A DNA stretch of 64,000 nucleotides, taken from assembly GCF_022346605.1 (NCBI RefSeq), contig NZ_JAKRNT010000003.1:186001-250000 (forward strand), written 5' to 3'. The stretch is from Sporosarcina sp. ACRSL (GTDB lineage Bacteria > Bacillota > Bacilli > Bacillales_A > Planococcaceae). Below the pieces are notes generated by a model. It ran no database searches, was not told the origin of the DNA, and saw only the letters and a list, made by a program, of their open reading frames with translations. Position numbers and translations under genes: made by a program. Position 1 is the first letter of the stretch; the number at the start of each line of letters is the position of its first letter. Positions 9,455 to 17,492 of the stretch are shown here, piece by piece.

Positions 9455-9922
9455 TTAATTATTTCCAATCGCCCGATTCAACCCATGAATGACACCTGCA
9501 TGAACACCCTCATGCCATAAAGCAAATTGAATAACGGCATCGACCGTCCCCATCGTTAACATTTTACCAATTTTGAGTGGCTCAGGCAGTTCCTGATCGA
9601 GCTTGCCTTCCAACGCTTCAACGATGCGCGGCATCTGTTCCTGTAGAGCAGTTACCAATTCATCATTCGAAGGGACTTGACCTTCCCACGTTGCCGGGCT
9701 CGTTCCCCTATCAAATAATGTTTGCCACTCTTGGTGATGTGGTACATAGGATGGTAAAACTTGAGCCGTAAAATCTTCCAAAGAACAGTAGATATGCCCG
9801 ACATTCCAACGGATTGTATTATTGAATCCAGTCGGTTGCTTATCCCATGCATCATCCTTCACTTGTGATAAACGCCCCATCGTATAGATTCTTGCAAACT
9901 TCAATTGTTCAATTGTTTCCAT
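9455..9922 (-). CDS. DinB-family (four-helix, metal-binding) protein
   Basis: A 155-residue protein of the DinB/YfiT-like superfamily. The expected metal-binding histidines are present: His43 in VGHIY, and His137 and His141 in WHEGVHAG, a layout shared by bacillithiol- or mycothiol-dependent transferases and other DinB proteins. Length and helical pattern fit the family. The start has GGGGGAGAGGG upstream. It is monocistronic, convergent with the SUKH gene. A thiol-transferase or detoxification role is possible from the family, but no substrate can be read from context. Confidence 0.88.
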   Translation of the reverse strand: METIEQLKFARIYTMGRLSQVKDDAWDKQPTGFNNTIRWNVGHIYCSLEDFTAQVLPSYVPHHQEWQTLFDRGTSPATWEGQVPSNDELVTALQEQMPRIVEALEGKLDQELPEPLKIGKMLTMGTVDAVIQFALWHEGVHAGVIHGLNRAIGNN

Positions 9923-9959
9923 TTCCCTCTCCCCCTCTTCTTCATCATACTAAAAAGGG

Positions 9960-9988
9960 GTGAAAAAGAAAAAGCGGACATCCGCTTT
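9960..9988 (-). terminator. Terminator of the small hydrophilic-protein gene
   Basis: On the minus strand AAAGCGGA-TG-TCCGCTTT is followed by a run of T broken by one C. It lies just past the stop at 10001. Confidence 0.85.
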
Positions 9989-10000
9989 CGGGAGTCCACT

Positions 10001-10336
10001 TTATGTTAGATCTATCGGTTTATCATTTCTCTTTTGGCTGTTCCATCTTTCACGGGTCATGCTGTTGAATTCCCGATTTTCATTCGGTTGCGCATCAGCA
10101 GACATCTCATTATCCATCACTTGGAATTCATTGACAAGCGGCTTATTTTCACTATAAGCAGATGGATCTTCCTTGCCTGTATGGTCTTGAGCGTTTTTAC
10201 GGAATTCATGTGTCCAGTTCGAGTCGGCAGGGTCCGCCAAAGGCAGTTCATACGCCGGTCCCACACCTTTTCCAGGATATAGGATCTTCGGTTCCAAGTC
10301 CTTTTTATTCGGATATTTACCATCAACGATCGTCAT
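10001..10336 (-). CDS. Small hydrophilic protein of unknown function
   Basis: A 111-residue, strongly polar protein without membrane spans or signal peptide, rich in Asn, Asp, Glu, Lys and Pro. The start is well supported by AAAGGAGG seven bases upstream, and a terminator follows the stop, so the gene is real. I do not recognise a domain. The composition resembles small spore-associated or disordered proteins of Bacillales, but nothing in the sequence proves it. It is divergent from a CPBP protease gene about 180 bases away. Confidence 0.75.
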   Translation of the reverse strand: MTIVDGKYPNKKDLEPKILYPGKGVGPAYELPLADPADSNWTHEFRKNAQDHTGKEDPSAYSENKPLVNEFQVMDNEMSADAQPNENREFNSMTRERWNSQKRNDKPIDLT

Positions 10337-10520
10337 ATGGATTCCTCCTTTTTCTCTCTTTCAACACGGAGTCCCGCAAGGTGAGAAGTAGTTTTATTCT
10401 ATTCCCGTTCTCCACGAAGTATAAACCTATTTTTTCGAAATAATTTGCAAAGGGAACATCAATCTTTTTTTTTCGTCAAAACAACATAGAAATTAATGGA
10501 GAATCTCGCGGGGTGATTGT

Positions 10521-11171
10521 ATGCAAAAATGGTTCGGAGCTGCTTTCCCTGTTTTGAGCATTTTGCTTTTGTTATGGATTGAGCAAAGTGTAGGCGTTTC
10601 ATATGGAGTTAAAACAGTCGCGAAGGTCATACTATTTCTTGCAATTCCTTTGATTCTTTTCCGTGCGACAAGATTTCCATTTCTCCGGTTTCGAAATGCG
10701 GATCGAAAGAGCGTACAACTTGCTTTCATTTTAGGAATATCGATCATGGTGCTCATCATCGGTGCTTTCCTTTTATTGCAAACGCATATCGACATCGCTT
10801 CCTTGCGGGACGATTTGCTGCAATCCGGCATTACACCTAGAGTCTTCCCGTTCATCGCGCTTTACATCTTGATTGGAAACTCAGTCATCGAAGAATTCTT
10901 TTTTCGCGGATTGCTGCCAAGCTTATTCGGCCAGTCAAAAATGCGGTTCATCCTACCACCCTTCTTTTTCGCCGTTTACCATATCGCCATCTTCTTACCT
11001 TGGTTCACATTGCCGATTTTATTACTCGCTGTCGGGGGCCTCTGGGCAGGCGGCCTGATCTTTCAGCTTGTGAATGAAAAAAGCCACACCATCCTGCCGT
11101 CCTGGATCATCCATATGTTTGCGGATGTCGGTATTTTACTCATCGGGGTTTATGTGCTTTATTTTTATTGA
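10521..11171 (+). CDS. CPBP-family intramembrane metalloprotease
   Basis: A 216-residue, multi-span membrane protein with the Abi/CAAX-protease signature: Glu124-Glu125 and Arg129 in EEFFFRG, and His154 in the next motif (FFFAVYH). The final span carries a third histidine (HMFAD). The family includes eukaryotic Rce1 and bacterial proteins linked to bacteriocin self-immunity or regulated proteolysis. No bacteriocin gene is adjacent. GGGGTGA lies seven bases before ATG. A strong terminator follows. This is one of two CPBP genes in the window. Confidence 0.9.
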   Translation: MQKWFGAAFPVLSILLLLWIEQSVGVSYGVKTVAKVILFLAIPLILFRATRFPFLRFRNADRKSVQLAFILGISIMVLIIGAFLLLQTHIDIASLRDDLLQSGITPRVFPFIALYILIGNSVIEEFFFRGLLPSLFGQSKMRFILPPFFFAVYHIAIFLPWFTLPILLLAVGGLWAGGLIFQLVNEKSHTILPSWIIHMFADVGILLIGVYVLYFY

Positions 11172-11247
11172 CCGCGACGATTTCCCAATAGTAATTTTTA
11201 GCCAATATGATAGGATTAAGAAAACAACAAGATATTCCAACAAGAGA

Positions 11248-11279
11248 GTGTGGCTGCGAAATTTTCAGCCACACTTTTT
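11248..11279 (+). terminator. Rho-independent terminator after the CPBP gene
   Basis: GTGTGGCTG and CAGCCACAC form a 9-bp stem followed by five T. Confidence 0.92.
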
Positions 11280-11385
11280 AACAATCAATTATACGACAAT
11301 TCAAAACTAAGTGGTGATTATTTGAAAAACATTTGCTTGCTGAGATGTATATACCTTAAGATCAATCCACTTTTAGAGAGAAGGA

Positions 11386-11889
11386 ATGCCTTTGCAAACA
11401 ATTAAAAATGCGCTACTTATTTTACTTACAATAACTGTTTGTGTGTTAACGTACTATAACTTGACCTATCAAAAACAACTAAAAGAAAGCAACCGTATGA
11501 TAAATAGTACTTTAAAAGAAAATTCCAACTTAGAGGCACAGCTACGTACTGCAATTAGTGAATTACAATTGGCCGATGCTGCAGAAAAGGACTTCCCAAT
11601 GTATTCTAGCGATGAACTAGCACTAACGGGATACGCAGGTACAAAACAAGATGTAATCATAGATCTTATTGAGTATTCACACTTGATTCCTTACGAATCC
11701 TTATCTGGCGAGATGAACTTTATTCAGGAAGATGCACAAATACTTACACATGAATGGGCTTTTATGCCGTTTGGTGATGGATCAACTGGCGGCTACCTCT
11801 TAGTAAAATTTAGTGTGGATGAAAATGGCCATTATCCAAGTTATATTGAAGTTATCGATTCATACTTGTATGGTGAAGGTTTTAAATAG
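11386..11889 (+). CDS. Membrane-anchored protein of unknown function with a coiled coil
   Basis: A 167-residue protein with one N-terminal membrane span (residues 8-25), a coiled-coil stretch (about 29-65, rich in Lys, Glu, Leu and Asn) and an exposed C-terminal domain without a motif I recognise. GAAGGA directly abuts the ATG at 11386, so the TTG at 11392 may be the true start, with a 5-base spacing. It is followed 28 bases later by another unknown gene in the same direction, possibly one transcript. Topology predicts that the C-terminal domain is outside the membrane. Confidence 0.75.
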   Translation: MPLQTIKNALLILLTITVCVLTYYNLTYQKQLKESNRMINSTLKENSNLEAQLRTAISELQLADAAEKDFPMYSSDELALTGYAGTKQDVIIDLIEYSHLIPYESLSGEMNFIQEDAQILTHEWAFMPFGDGSTGGYLLVKFSVDENGHYPSYIEVIDSYLYGEGFK

Positions 11890-11917
11890 AGGGCGATAAA
11901 GGGATTGAAGGTGTCAA

Positions 11918-12538
11918 ATGGTTGATTTAATCATAAAAGAGGGATATTCAGTCGGTCAATTCAAATTTGGCATGACGATGGAGGAAGTTGAACAATGTAA
12001 TAAACTCTACATGGAGAGGTATGGCATCAATAAGGAATCATTCTTTTTTGAGTACGATGAAGAAGGAAAAGTCACCTCTATTCACCTCCTCATAGAAGAA
12101 CTTAAAAAGCACTTCCAATGTAACTTCAAAGGAATTGATTTGTTGAATTTGAAGGCGAGTGAGCTCATAAAGGCTATCGATACCATTGACCCCTACATTA
12201 GAGATCAAGAGGCACTGCGAGGTTTCACATATCAATTTCCCGATCTAGGTTTAACCCTTTGGAGAGGCAATGTTTGTACTGAAGAAGATCTTGAAGCAGA
12301 CTGGTTCAAAGAACTTATTCCTGAGAATCAAGAAGATGAGAAGCGATTTCTGTTCTTTGAAACAATCACTTTCCATCATAAAGAAAAAGTGTTTCAACGA
12401 TTTCCGGAAACTGAAATCAATATTGAAAAGAATCTCACTCAGCGAACGACCACATATTGGGAGAAAGAGCCAGATCCCGACCAGTTACGAGAACTTGCTA
12501 TTAAATTCGGATTGGAAATACCTAAAAATCTAAAATAG
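11918..12538 (+). CDS. Cytoplasmic protein of unknown function
   Basis: A 206-residue soluble, acidic protein. The opening KEGYSVGQFKFGMT-MEEV resembles the short motif that begins several small bacterial domains used in immunity-type or BamE-like folds, and FPDLGLTLWRG in the middle is a second distinctive motif. I cannot assign a family. The ribosome site is weak (GGTG about 4 bases from ATG). It probably shares a transcript with the gene upstream and ends at a strong bidirectional terminator. Confidence 0.7.
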   Translation: MVDLIIKEGYSVGQFKFGMTMEEVEQCNKLYMERYGINKESFFFEYDEEGKVTSIHLLIEELKKHFQCNFKGIDLLNLKASELIKAIDTIDPYIRDQEALRGFTYQFPDLGLTLWRGNVCTEEDLEADWFKELIPENQEDEKRFLFFETITFHHKEKVFQRFPETEINIEKNLTQRTTTYWEKEPDPDQLRELAIKFGLEIPKNLK

Positions 12539-12556
12539 TGTATGGACGATTATTAG

Positions 12557-12610
12557 AAAAATCCGCATGCTCGCCAATGATTTCAGCAATGCATGCGGAT
12601 TTATTATTTT
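12557..12610. terminator. Bidirectional terminator between convergent genes
   Basis: AAATCCGCATGC and GCATGCGGATTT are perfect 12-bp arms around a 20-base loop, with A/T-rich flanks on both sides. It overlaps the last codons of the histidine kinase gene. Confidence 0.88.
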
Positions 12611-14829
12611 GTCGGTACGGTCACAGTCACTTTGAACAGATCGCCATCCAGATCGATTTTCATAGTACCATGGTGCATGTCAACGATCGATTGTGCGATT
12701 GCCAAACCGAGTCCTGAGCCATCGGTATTTCGCGATGTGTCCGCACGCTTGAAGCGCTCGAACAGCTCATCGACATTTTCACCGAGTTCATATTTTGTAA
12801 TATTTTTCACAACGAACTCTGCAGACTCCCCTACTTTCCGGAGCGTTACGTACACACGAGTGCCCGGGAGTGAATATTTGATGGCATTGACAATCAGATT
12901 ATCAAGCACACGCCACCATCTTTGGCCGTCTACATATGCGATGAGCATGTCTTCGGGAAGCGACGTCCGGAAATCAAGGCCCGATTCGGCGATTTCTTCG
13001 GCATGCTCTGCCAGTGCTTGCTGGAGCAATTGCGTCAAATCGACACGCTGTTTGTGCAGCTCTAGATTGCCACTCGCCATTTTCGACACTTCAAATAAAT
13101 CCTCGATAAGCGTCTTCAACCTTTGCGATTTCTTATCCAATATATCGACATATTTCGCTCGTTCCTCAGGTGTTATTGTCTCATCCTTCAAAAGGTCTGT
13201 GTACGTAATGATCGAGGTCAACGGTGTCCGTAAATCATGACTCACATTCGTGATCAATTCCGTTTTCAGCCGCTCACTTTTCGCCTGCTCGCTCATGGAG
13301 AGCCGCACGCCTTCTCGAAGATTGTTTAAGTTTTTCGCGTGTTCCGCAAGTGGTGAACGACCTTCAATTTTTATATCTTCATTTAACTGACCCGCTGCCA
13401 TCTTTTCCGTCGCAATGATGATCCGGTTCAAGTACGCAGAACGCCGGACGAAAATATAGAGGGCAGGAAGGCCAAGGAACAGGACGCAAAAGATGTAAAT
13501 GACGAAGAAAACACCAAACATAAACATACCAACAAATCCTATTCCCGCAAGGAAAAATCCGATAAGCAGGATGAATGACTGAACGCCAATCGACCTTTTC
13601 AGGAACATTTCACGCAACGCCTTAAAGAATTGAAGGGTGAAACTGTTTTTAACATCCTCAGCAAACACACCTTCTCGCTTCCAGCGCTCCACACCATTCA
13701 CAAGTTGGAATGCAAGCAACACCGTCATGATGACGCCACCAACAAAGAAGGGGCCCAACCACATTACCCAACTCCTCAGTCTTTGTTCTGTAAAAAGGTT
13801 CAACAGATTGTAGGACTCGTTGTCGATGTATCCAACTAAAATGAGAGCTGACATAAGAAGTGCCGCAGCCTTTACATCGATTTTCATGTTCGCATACCAA
13901 TCTGCAATCGCTGTCCCCGTCACCCATTCCTTCTGAAACTTCATGACAGTGACTAATGCAACAAGAGCGACGATGCCCAGCAGCCAAAAGATGTACATCG
14001 CTATTTTCCCTTTATTGAAATCCCTATACTGCCAATAGAGAGTGCCACCCTTTTCAACGGTCGCCTTCGGAACGATGACAACGCCTTCGAAGTTTTTCAT
14101 AGAATTGTTTACCGGAATAGCTTCACTTGTCACCGAAACCGTTTCTTCATAAGTGAAAGGATTTATCCATCCATTACTGTCACTACTAATATTCTTGCTA
14201 CTGTGTCCGGGCAGTGAATTCGCCTTAAAATACCCTTTTGAGGAATTGAATTGTTTTTTATAAATTGCGGGCACTGAAACATCTCCGGAAGAAAACGTCT
14301 CCCCTGTTTCAACGTCCGTCAATTTATAAGAGATTGGCAAAGAATATGAATTCGCTTTGATATCTTTTACATATTGAACTAAGGCTTTCTCTTTTTCTTT
14401 ACGTATTTTTGCCTCCACATGGGCATCGCTCTCGAAGTTTTTCCGGATATCCTCAAGTTTCTTGTCCCGTTCTTCGATCAACGTCTTCTCCAATAATTCA
14501 TTTCCGGTATTTTTCGCATCTGCAATTCTTTGTGTGTATTGATCATGAATATTTGTAAGCTGATCAGCAAGCGTCCCGTAGTATGTCCGGTGTTCCTCGA
14601 TTTCACTGTCGGATACGGTAATAGCTTTCTTCGCCTCTTCCACATCGATCGGGTTGAGCACGGTCGGTCCAATCGTGCTGTAAAACTCATCAAGCCGCCA
14701 ATTGAAATCATGGTAATTGGAAAAATCCTTTCCAATCAGCTCCGTTCCCTGTCTTACAAATGAAAGACTGGCGAGCAGTACAATGACAACAAGCGCAGAC
14801 CATAGTAATAGAAGAACTTTATTTTTCAT
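12604..14829 (-). CDS. Membrane sensor histidine kinase
   Basis: A 741-residue kinase. Residues 5-25 form a membrane span; about 240 residues follow outside the cell, with a Lys/Glu-rich coiled segment near 105-150. Several further spans (about 275-295, 320-335, 350-378, 417-460) lead to a HAMP-like linker, the phospho-accepting His531 in SHDLRTPL, the N box near NLIVNAIKYS and the G box DGSGLGLAI. The unusually large extracellular part plus a multi-span core suggests envelope sensing. The start ATG overlaps by one base the stop of a small membrane-protein gene, which follows the response-regulator gene, so the three form one operon. The signal is unknown. Confidence 0.95.
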   Translation of the reverse strand: MKNKVLLLLWSALVVIVLLASLSFVRQGTELIGKDFSNYHDFNWRLDEFYSTIGPTVLNPIDVEEAKKAITVSDSEIEEHRTYYGTLADQLTNIHDQYTQRIADAKNTGNELLEKTLIEERDKKLEDIRKNFESDAHVEAKIRKEKEKALVQYVKDIKANSYSLPISYKLTDVETGETFSSGDVSVPAIYKKQFNSSKGYFKANSLPGHSSKNISSDSNGWINPFTYEETVSVTSEAIPVNNSMKNFEGVVIVPKATVEKGGTLYWQYRDFNKGKIAMYIFWLLGIVALVALVTVMKFQKEWVTGTAIADWYANMKIDVKAAALLMSALILVGYIDNESYNLLNLFTEQRLRSWVMWLGPFFVGGVIMTVLLAFQLVNGVERWKREGVFAEDVKNSFTLQFFKALREMFLKRSIGVQSFILLIGFFLAGIGFVGMFMFGVFFVIYIFCVLFLGLPALYIFVRRSAYLNRIIIATEKMAAGQLNEDIKIEGRSPLAEHAKNLNNLREGVRLSMSEQAKSERLKTELITNVSHDLRTPLTSIITYTDLLKDETITPEERAKYVDILDKKSQRLKTLIEDLFEVSKMASGNLELHKQRVDLTQLLQQALAEHAEEIAESGLDFRTSLPEDMLIAYVDGQRWWRVLDNLIVNAIKYSLPGTRVYVTLRKVGESAEFVVKNITKYELGENVDELFERFKRADTSRNTDGSGLGLAIAQSIVDMHHGTMKIDLDGDLFKVTVTVPTK

Positions 14830-15008
14830 CAGGCCGCGCCTCCTCTAATAATGCGTGAAAAATAGGCTATCGCCCGTGATGACCGTTCCCATCCGCTTTC
14901 GATCATCTCGAGAATATGAGGGAAACAATAGCCGATGCTAATAATGGCGATGAAGATGGAGACTACCGAAAAGACGACACCCCAATCACTTCTCGATTTT
15001 GTAACCAA
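14829..15008 (-). CDS. Small membrane protein between response regulator and histidine kinase
   Basis: A 59-codon frame bridges the response-regulator end and the kinase start. It begins at TTG 15008, 9 bases after AAGGTGG, overlaps the regulator stop by 23 bases, and ends in TGA that overlaps the kinase ATG by one base. The predicted protein has one clear membrane span (FSVVSIFIAIISIGYC) followed by an amphipathic, Arg-rich tail. No in-frame stop occurs, and both overlaps are typical of translational coupling. A role as accessory subunit or modulator of the kinase is inference. The main doubt is the non-ATG start. Confidence 0.55.
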   Translation of the reverse strand: MVTKSRSDWGVVFSVVSIFIAIISIGYCFPHILEMIESGWERSSRAIAYFSRIIRGGAA

Positions 15009-15678
15009 TTCCCCACACCACCTTTACATATCGCGGATTTTTTGGGTCCGCCTCGATTTTTTCGCGGATTTTACGGATGTGGACCGCCACGATATTTTCC
15101 GCATTGTACGCCTCTTCATTCCACACACGTTCGTAAATTTCATTTATAGAAAACACACGCCCCGCGTTTTTCATCAGTAACTCCGTAATCTTATATTCGA
15201 TCGGCGTCAGCTTTACCGGTTTCCCATCAACCGATAACTCTTTCGCATCTTCATCGAGCGCTAATCCGTCAATCTCAATCTTTTTCTTGCCATCATATGT
15301 GCCGAATTGGACATACCGTCTCAGCTGTGACTTGACGCGAGCCATTAGCTCAAGTGGATGGAACGGCTTCGTCACATAATCGTCCGCTCCAACCGACAGA
15401 CCGTGGATTTTGTCCGTGTCCTCTGCTTTCGCACTGAGCATGATGATCGGAATATTTTGCGCCTCCCGGATCTTAAACGTTGCCGTAATCCCATCCATAT
15501 TCGGCATCATAATATCGAGGATGAGCAGATGGACTTCATTCGTTTGGAGCAATTCAAGCGCCTCTCTCCCATCCGCTGCCTTCAACACGTTGTATCCTTC
15601 ATTTTTCAAATAAATCTCAATCCCGTCGCGGATCTCCTTATCATCATCCGCCACAAGCACCGTGAACTTCGCCATCAT
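14986..15678 (-). CDS. OmpR/PhoB-family response regulator
   Basis: A 230-residue regulator: receiver domain with the acidic pocket DDD near residue 11 and phospho-accepting Asp in LLILDIMMP (about residue 55), Lys in the TKPF motif, then a winged-helix DNA-binding domain ending VVWGIGYK. ATG codons at 15678 and 15675 are both possible; GAGG lies 5 or 8 bases upstream. It is the first gene of a three-gene operon with the small membrane protein and the histidine kinase, and belongs to the VanR/YycF-like group by sequence. Targets cannot be read here. Confidence 0.95.
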   Translation of the reverse strand: MMAKFTVLVADDDKEIRDGIEIYLKNEGYNVLKAADGREALELLQTNEVHLLILDIMMPNMDGITATFKIREAQNIPIIMLSAKAEDTDKIHGLSVGADDYVTKPFHPLELMARVKSQLRRYVQFGTYDGKKKIEIDGLALDEDAKELSVDGKPVKLTPIEYKITELLMKNAGRVFSINEIYERVWNEEAYNAENIVAVHIRKIREKIEADPKNPRYVKVVWGIGYKIEK

Positions 15679-15804
15679 CCGCACCTCACTTTCCTCTATG
15701 ATACCAATTGTAGTGGTTAAATCTTAACATTCGATGAGGGGAATTATGAAGAAATTCTTAAGATGGTGGTTCGTTGGCTTAAGATTTATGTCTGATAATG
15801 GTTG

Positions 15805-16115
15805 AGTGGTGATAACGTCGGCGTGAGTGGTGATAACAGTGATCTAAGTGGTGATAAACGTTGTGCGAGTGGTGATAACAATGATCTAAGTGGTGATAAA
15901 CTTTTCCTTGCTTGGAAAATTGGCGGATTTGTTATGGAATTCAGCATAGAAAACGCTTAAAGTGTAGCGAAGCGGTGGTAAATTGGGAAGAATCGGTGGT
16001 AAAGTCCCGAGCAACGGTGGTAATGGTTCGAGAATCGGTGGTAATATCTTGCATGCGCGGAAAATGTACGGGACCTGTCATGAAAATCACTTTATCCAAA
16101 GTGGCGGTGATAAAT
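15805..16115. repeat. 21-bp phased repeat array A (core AGTGGTGATAA / CGGTGGTAA)
   Basis: Five AGTGGTGATAA cores start at 15805, 15826, 15847, 15868 and 15889, exactly 21 bases apart. Four CGGTGGTAA cores follow at 15973, 15994, 16015 and 16036, again exactly 21 apart, and one CGGTGATAA at 16105. Fillers of 10-12 bases differ, except fillers 2 and 4 (CAGTGATCTA, CAATGATCTA), which hint at a 42-bp duplicated unit. The array fills most of the 530-base gap upstream of the response-regulator operon. Confidence 0.93.
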
Positions 16116-16165
16116 TTCTTTTACTAGATATCGACCGACTCTCCATTGAGACTTCCATTCTAAAA

Positions 16166-16201
16166 TAAAAAATCATCCGGTTGTCAGCGGATGATTTTTT
16201 G
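16166..16201. terminator. Hairpin terminator downstream of the lipoprotein-like gene
   Basis: AAAAAATCATCCG and CGGATGATTTTTT are perfect arms with an 8-base loop. It can end minus-strand transcription from the 16209 gene. Confidence 0.9.
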
Positions 16202-16208
16202 AGGCATG

Positions 16209-16634
16209 CTATCGGTGATATATCATAATTTCTTCGTCATTATTGTCTTTCATCTTGATCCCGTCAATTAATCGTTTATTGGCAATATCTTGCTTGGTTA
16301 GATTATGGGCGTCGAAAATAATATATCCCTTTATATCAATGCTGCCCACATGTATAGTCTTCTCTGTCATTTTATCCTCCAACTTTCTTTCAGCTAACCA
16401 CTCACTCATGACAATATCTATGGAGTCTTCTTGAACAATCTTTCCACCCTTATTACTAATTGAGAACTCATAACTTAATTTTTGTTCATCCATTGAACCA
16501 AATTCTCCAATGGTTAGCATACGGTTACTTAACTGTAAAACTTCCTTGCTTTCTCTTCCACTTGTTTTGTTAAAATTTGAATAAGCTATGACAATACATA
16601 AGAACAATATTAGTATCCCAAAGATCTGTTTCAT
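16209..16634 (-). CDS. Membrane-anchored protein of unknown function
   Basis: A 141-residue protein with an N-terminal hydrophobic segment (residues 3-19) that is either a membrane anchor or an uncleaved signal; no lipobox cysteine is present. The rest is a soluble, mixed alpha/beta domain with no motif I recognise. The ribosome site is weak (AGAGGGTG). It is monocistronic, with a strong terminator just after the stop. Confidence 0.7.
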   Translation of the reverse strand: MKQIFGILILFLCIVIAYSNFNKTSGRESKEVLQLSNRMLTIGEFGSMDEQKLSYEFSISNKGGKIVQEDSIDIVMSEWLAERKLEDKMTEKTIHVGSIDIKGYIIFDAHNLTKQDIANKRLIDGIKMKDNNDEEIMIYHR

Positions 16635-16783
16635 GTCACACCCTCTTTAGAAGTACTTTTGGTTTAATTAAACCTAGTATACGTTAATTTATTGAATACT
16701 CAAAACTCCAATCAAGCTTTTCCACTTTAGAATAATCCACCCCAAAAAGTCCATGCTTCCCATATACCGGGAGGTGAACTGAC

Positions 16784-16963
16784 TTGGCGAAAGAGAAGAA
16801 AATCAAAAAAGGCAATACGTTGGATCGTGAGGAATTCGGGTATGGGTACGATATTAGCCCCGATGATATGGGTGTGATTGGGAAGAATGACAATGTGAAG
16901 AATAAAAATAACAAGACAGCAGAAGATCGAAACGACCAAAAGCGCCCGCCTACAAATTGGTAA
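16784..16963 (+). CDS. Small hydrophilic protein (59 residues, TTG start)
   Basis: GGGAGGTG precedes a TTG by 7 bases and opens a 59-codon frame that ends in TAA at 16963. The product is highly charged (Lys, Asp, Asn), begins AKEKKIKKGNTLDREEFG and has the mid-motif YDISPDDMG. There is no membrane span. The strong ribosome site makes it a likely gene, although the reverse strand is also open here. The composition is like small spore or stress-associated Bacillales proteins, but I do not recognise the family. Confidence 0.65.
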   Translation: MAKEKKIKKGNTLDREEFGYGYDISPDDMGVIGKNDNVKNKNNKTAEDRNDQKRPPTNW

Positions 16964-16969
16964 ACACTA

Positions 16970-16998
16970 TTGATTTCTCTGAATCAAACGACTATAAT
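16970..16998 (+). promoter_or_regulatory. Promoter of the T-box/metS transcript
   Basis: TTGATT and TATAAT are separated by 17 bases and lie just upstream of the T-box leader. Transcription should start near 17005. Confidence 0.8.
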
Positions 16999-17024
16999 CA
17001 TTTCAATAACAACTTACTAAAGGC

Positions 17025-17304
17025 AATGAGAGGGAAAAGTAAAAAGAGGATGTCGCCTAGAGAGCTTCTGACGGTGGAAATGAAGCGGACCAATCTTTTG
17101 AACATGATCCTTGAGCTGCGCACTGAACGTCTTTGACTAGTAGGATGCGACGAGGTTTGGCGCTCGTTATCAACGTCAAAGTATAACGCTTTTTCGGCGC
17201 GTACTCTTGGAGATAATCAGTGTGAGCTGATTATGAAGTAAGGTGGTACCACGGGTGATATACCCCGTCCTTATCGGTTTTTATCGATAGGGGCGGTTTT
17301 TTTG
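17025..17304 (+). promoter_or_regulatory. T-box riboswitch (tRNA-Met sensing)
   Basis: The hallmark AGGTGGTACCACGG lies at 17241-17254 and is followed by a terminator hairpin (about 17262-17296) and a seven-T run to 17303. The stem I apical element AGAGAGCTTC...GGTGGAAATGAAGC is visible near 17070. The likely specifier codon is ATG at 17104-17106, in GAACATGATCC, which matches the downstream methionyl-tRNA synthetase. Uncharged tRNA-Met would favour the antiterminator. T-box and terminator are certain; the specifier position is probable. Confidence 0.92.
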
Positions 17305-17316
17305 TTTTCCAAAAAA

Positions 17317-17431
17317 GTTATGCGCAAATTTGAGGTGGTTATGACGCACTGTTGATGAGTTTTGAGTAAATTCGGTATCGTTATGACGCATTTGAACAGA
17401 GTTATGCGCAACTTTTAATCGGTTATGCGCA
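17317..17431 (+). repeat. 21-bp phased repeat array D (core GTTATGCGCA / GTTATGACGCA)
   Basis: Cores start at 17317, 17338, 17359 (degenerate GTTTTGAG), 17380, 17401 and 17422, exactly 21 bases apart. The fillers are unrelated. The array sits between the T-box terminator and the metS ribosome site, so it is transcribed as part of the 5' leader whenever the T-box reads through. Confidence 0.93.
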
Positions 17432-17492
17432 TTTCAGGACTTTAAACCTACTTCTTTTTAAAAGGGCTATCTAAAACAAAGGGGGAATGAAC

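Noticed and set aside
15912-16127. 71-codon plus-strand frame with a repeated Val-Val heptad across array A
   Set aside because: It follows from the 21-bp step of the non-coding array, with no ribosome site and no domain.
16684-16914. Hydrophobic minus-strand frame opposite the 59-residue gene
   Set aside because: The plus-strand frame has a strong GGGAGGTG site and sensible composition; the reverse frame has neither and its hydrophobicity is what antisense of a Lys/Asp/Asn-rich gene gives.
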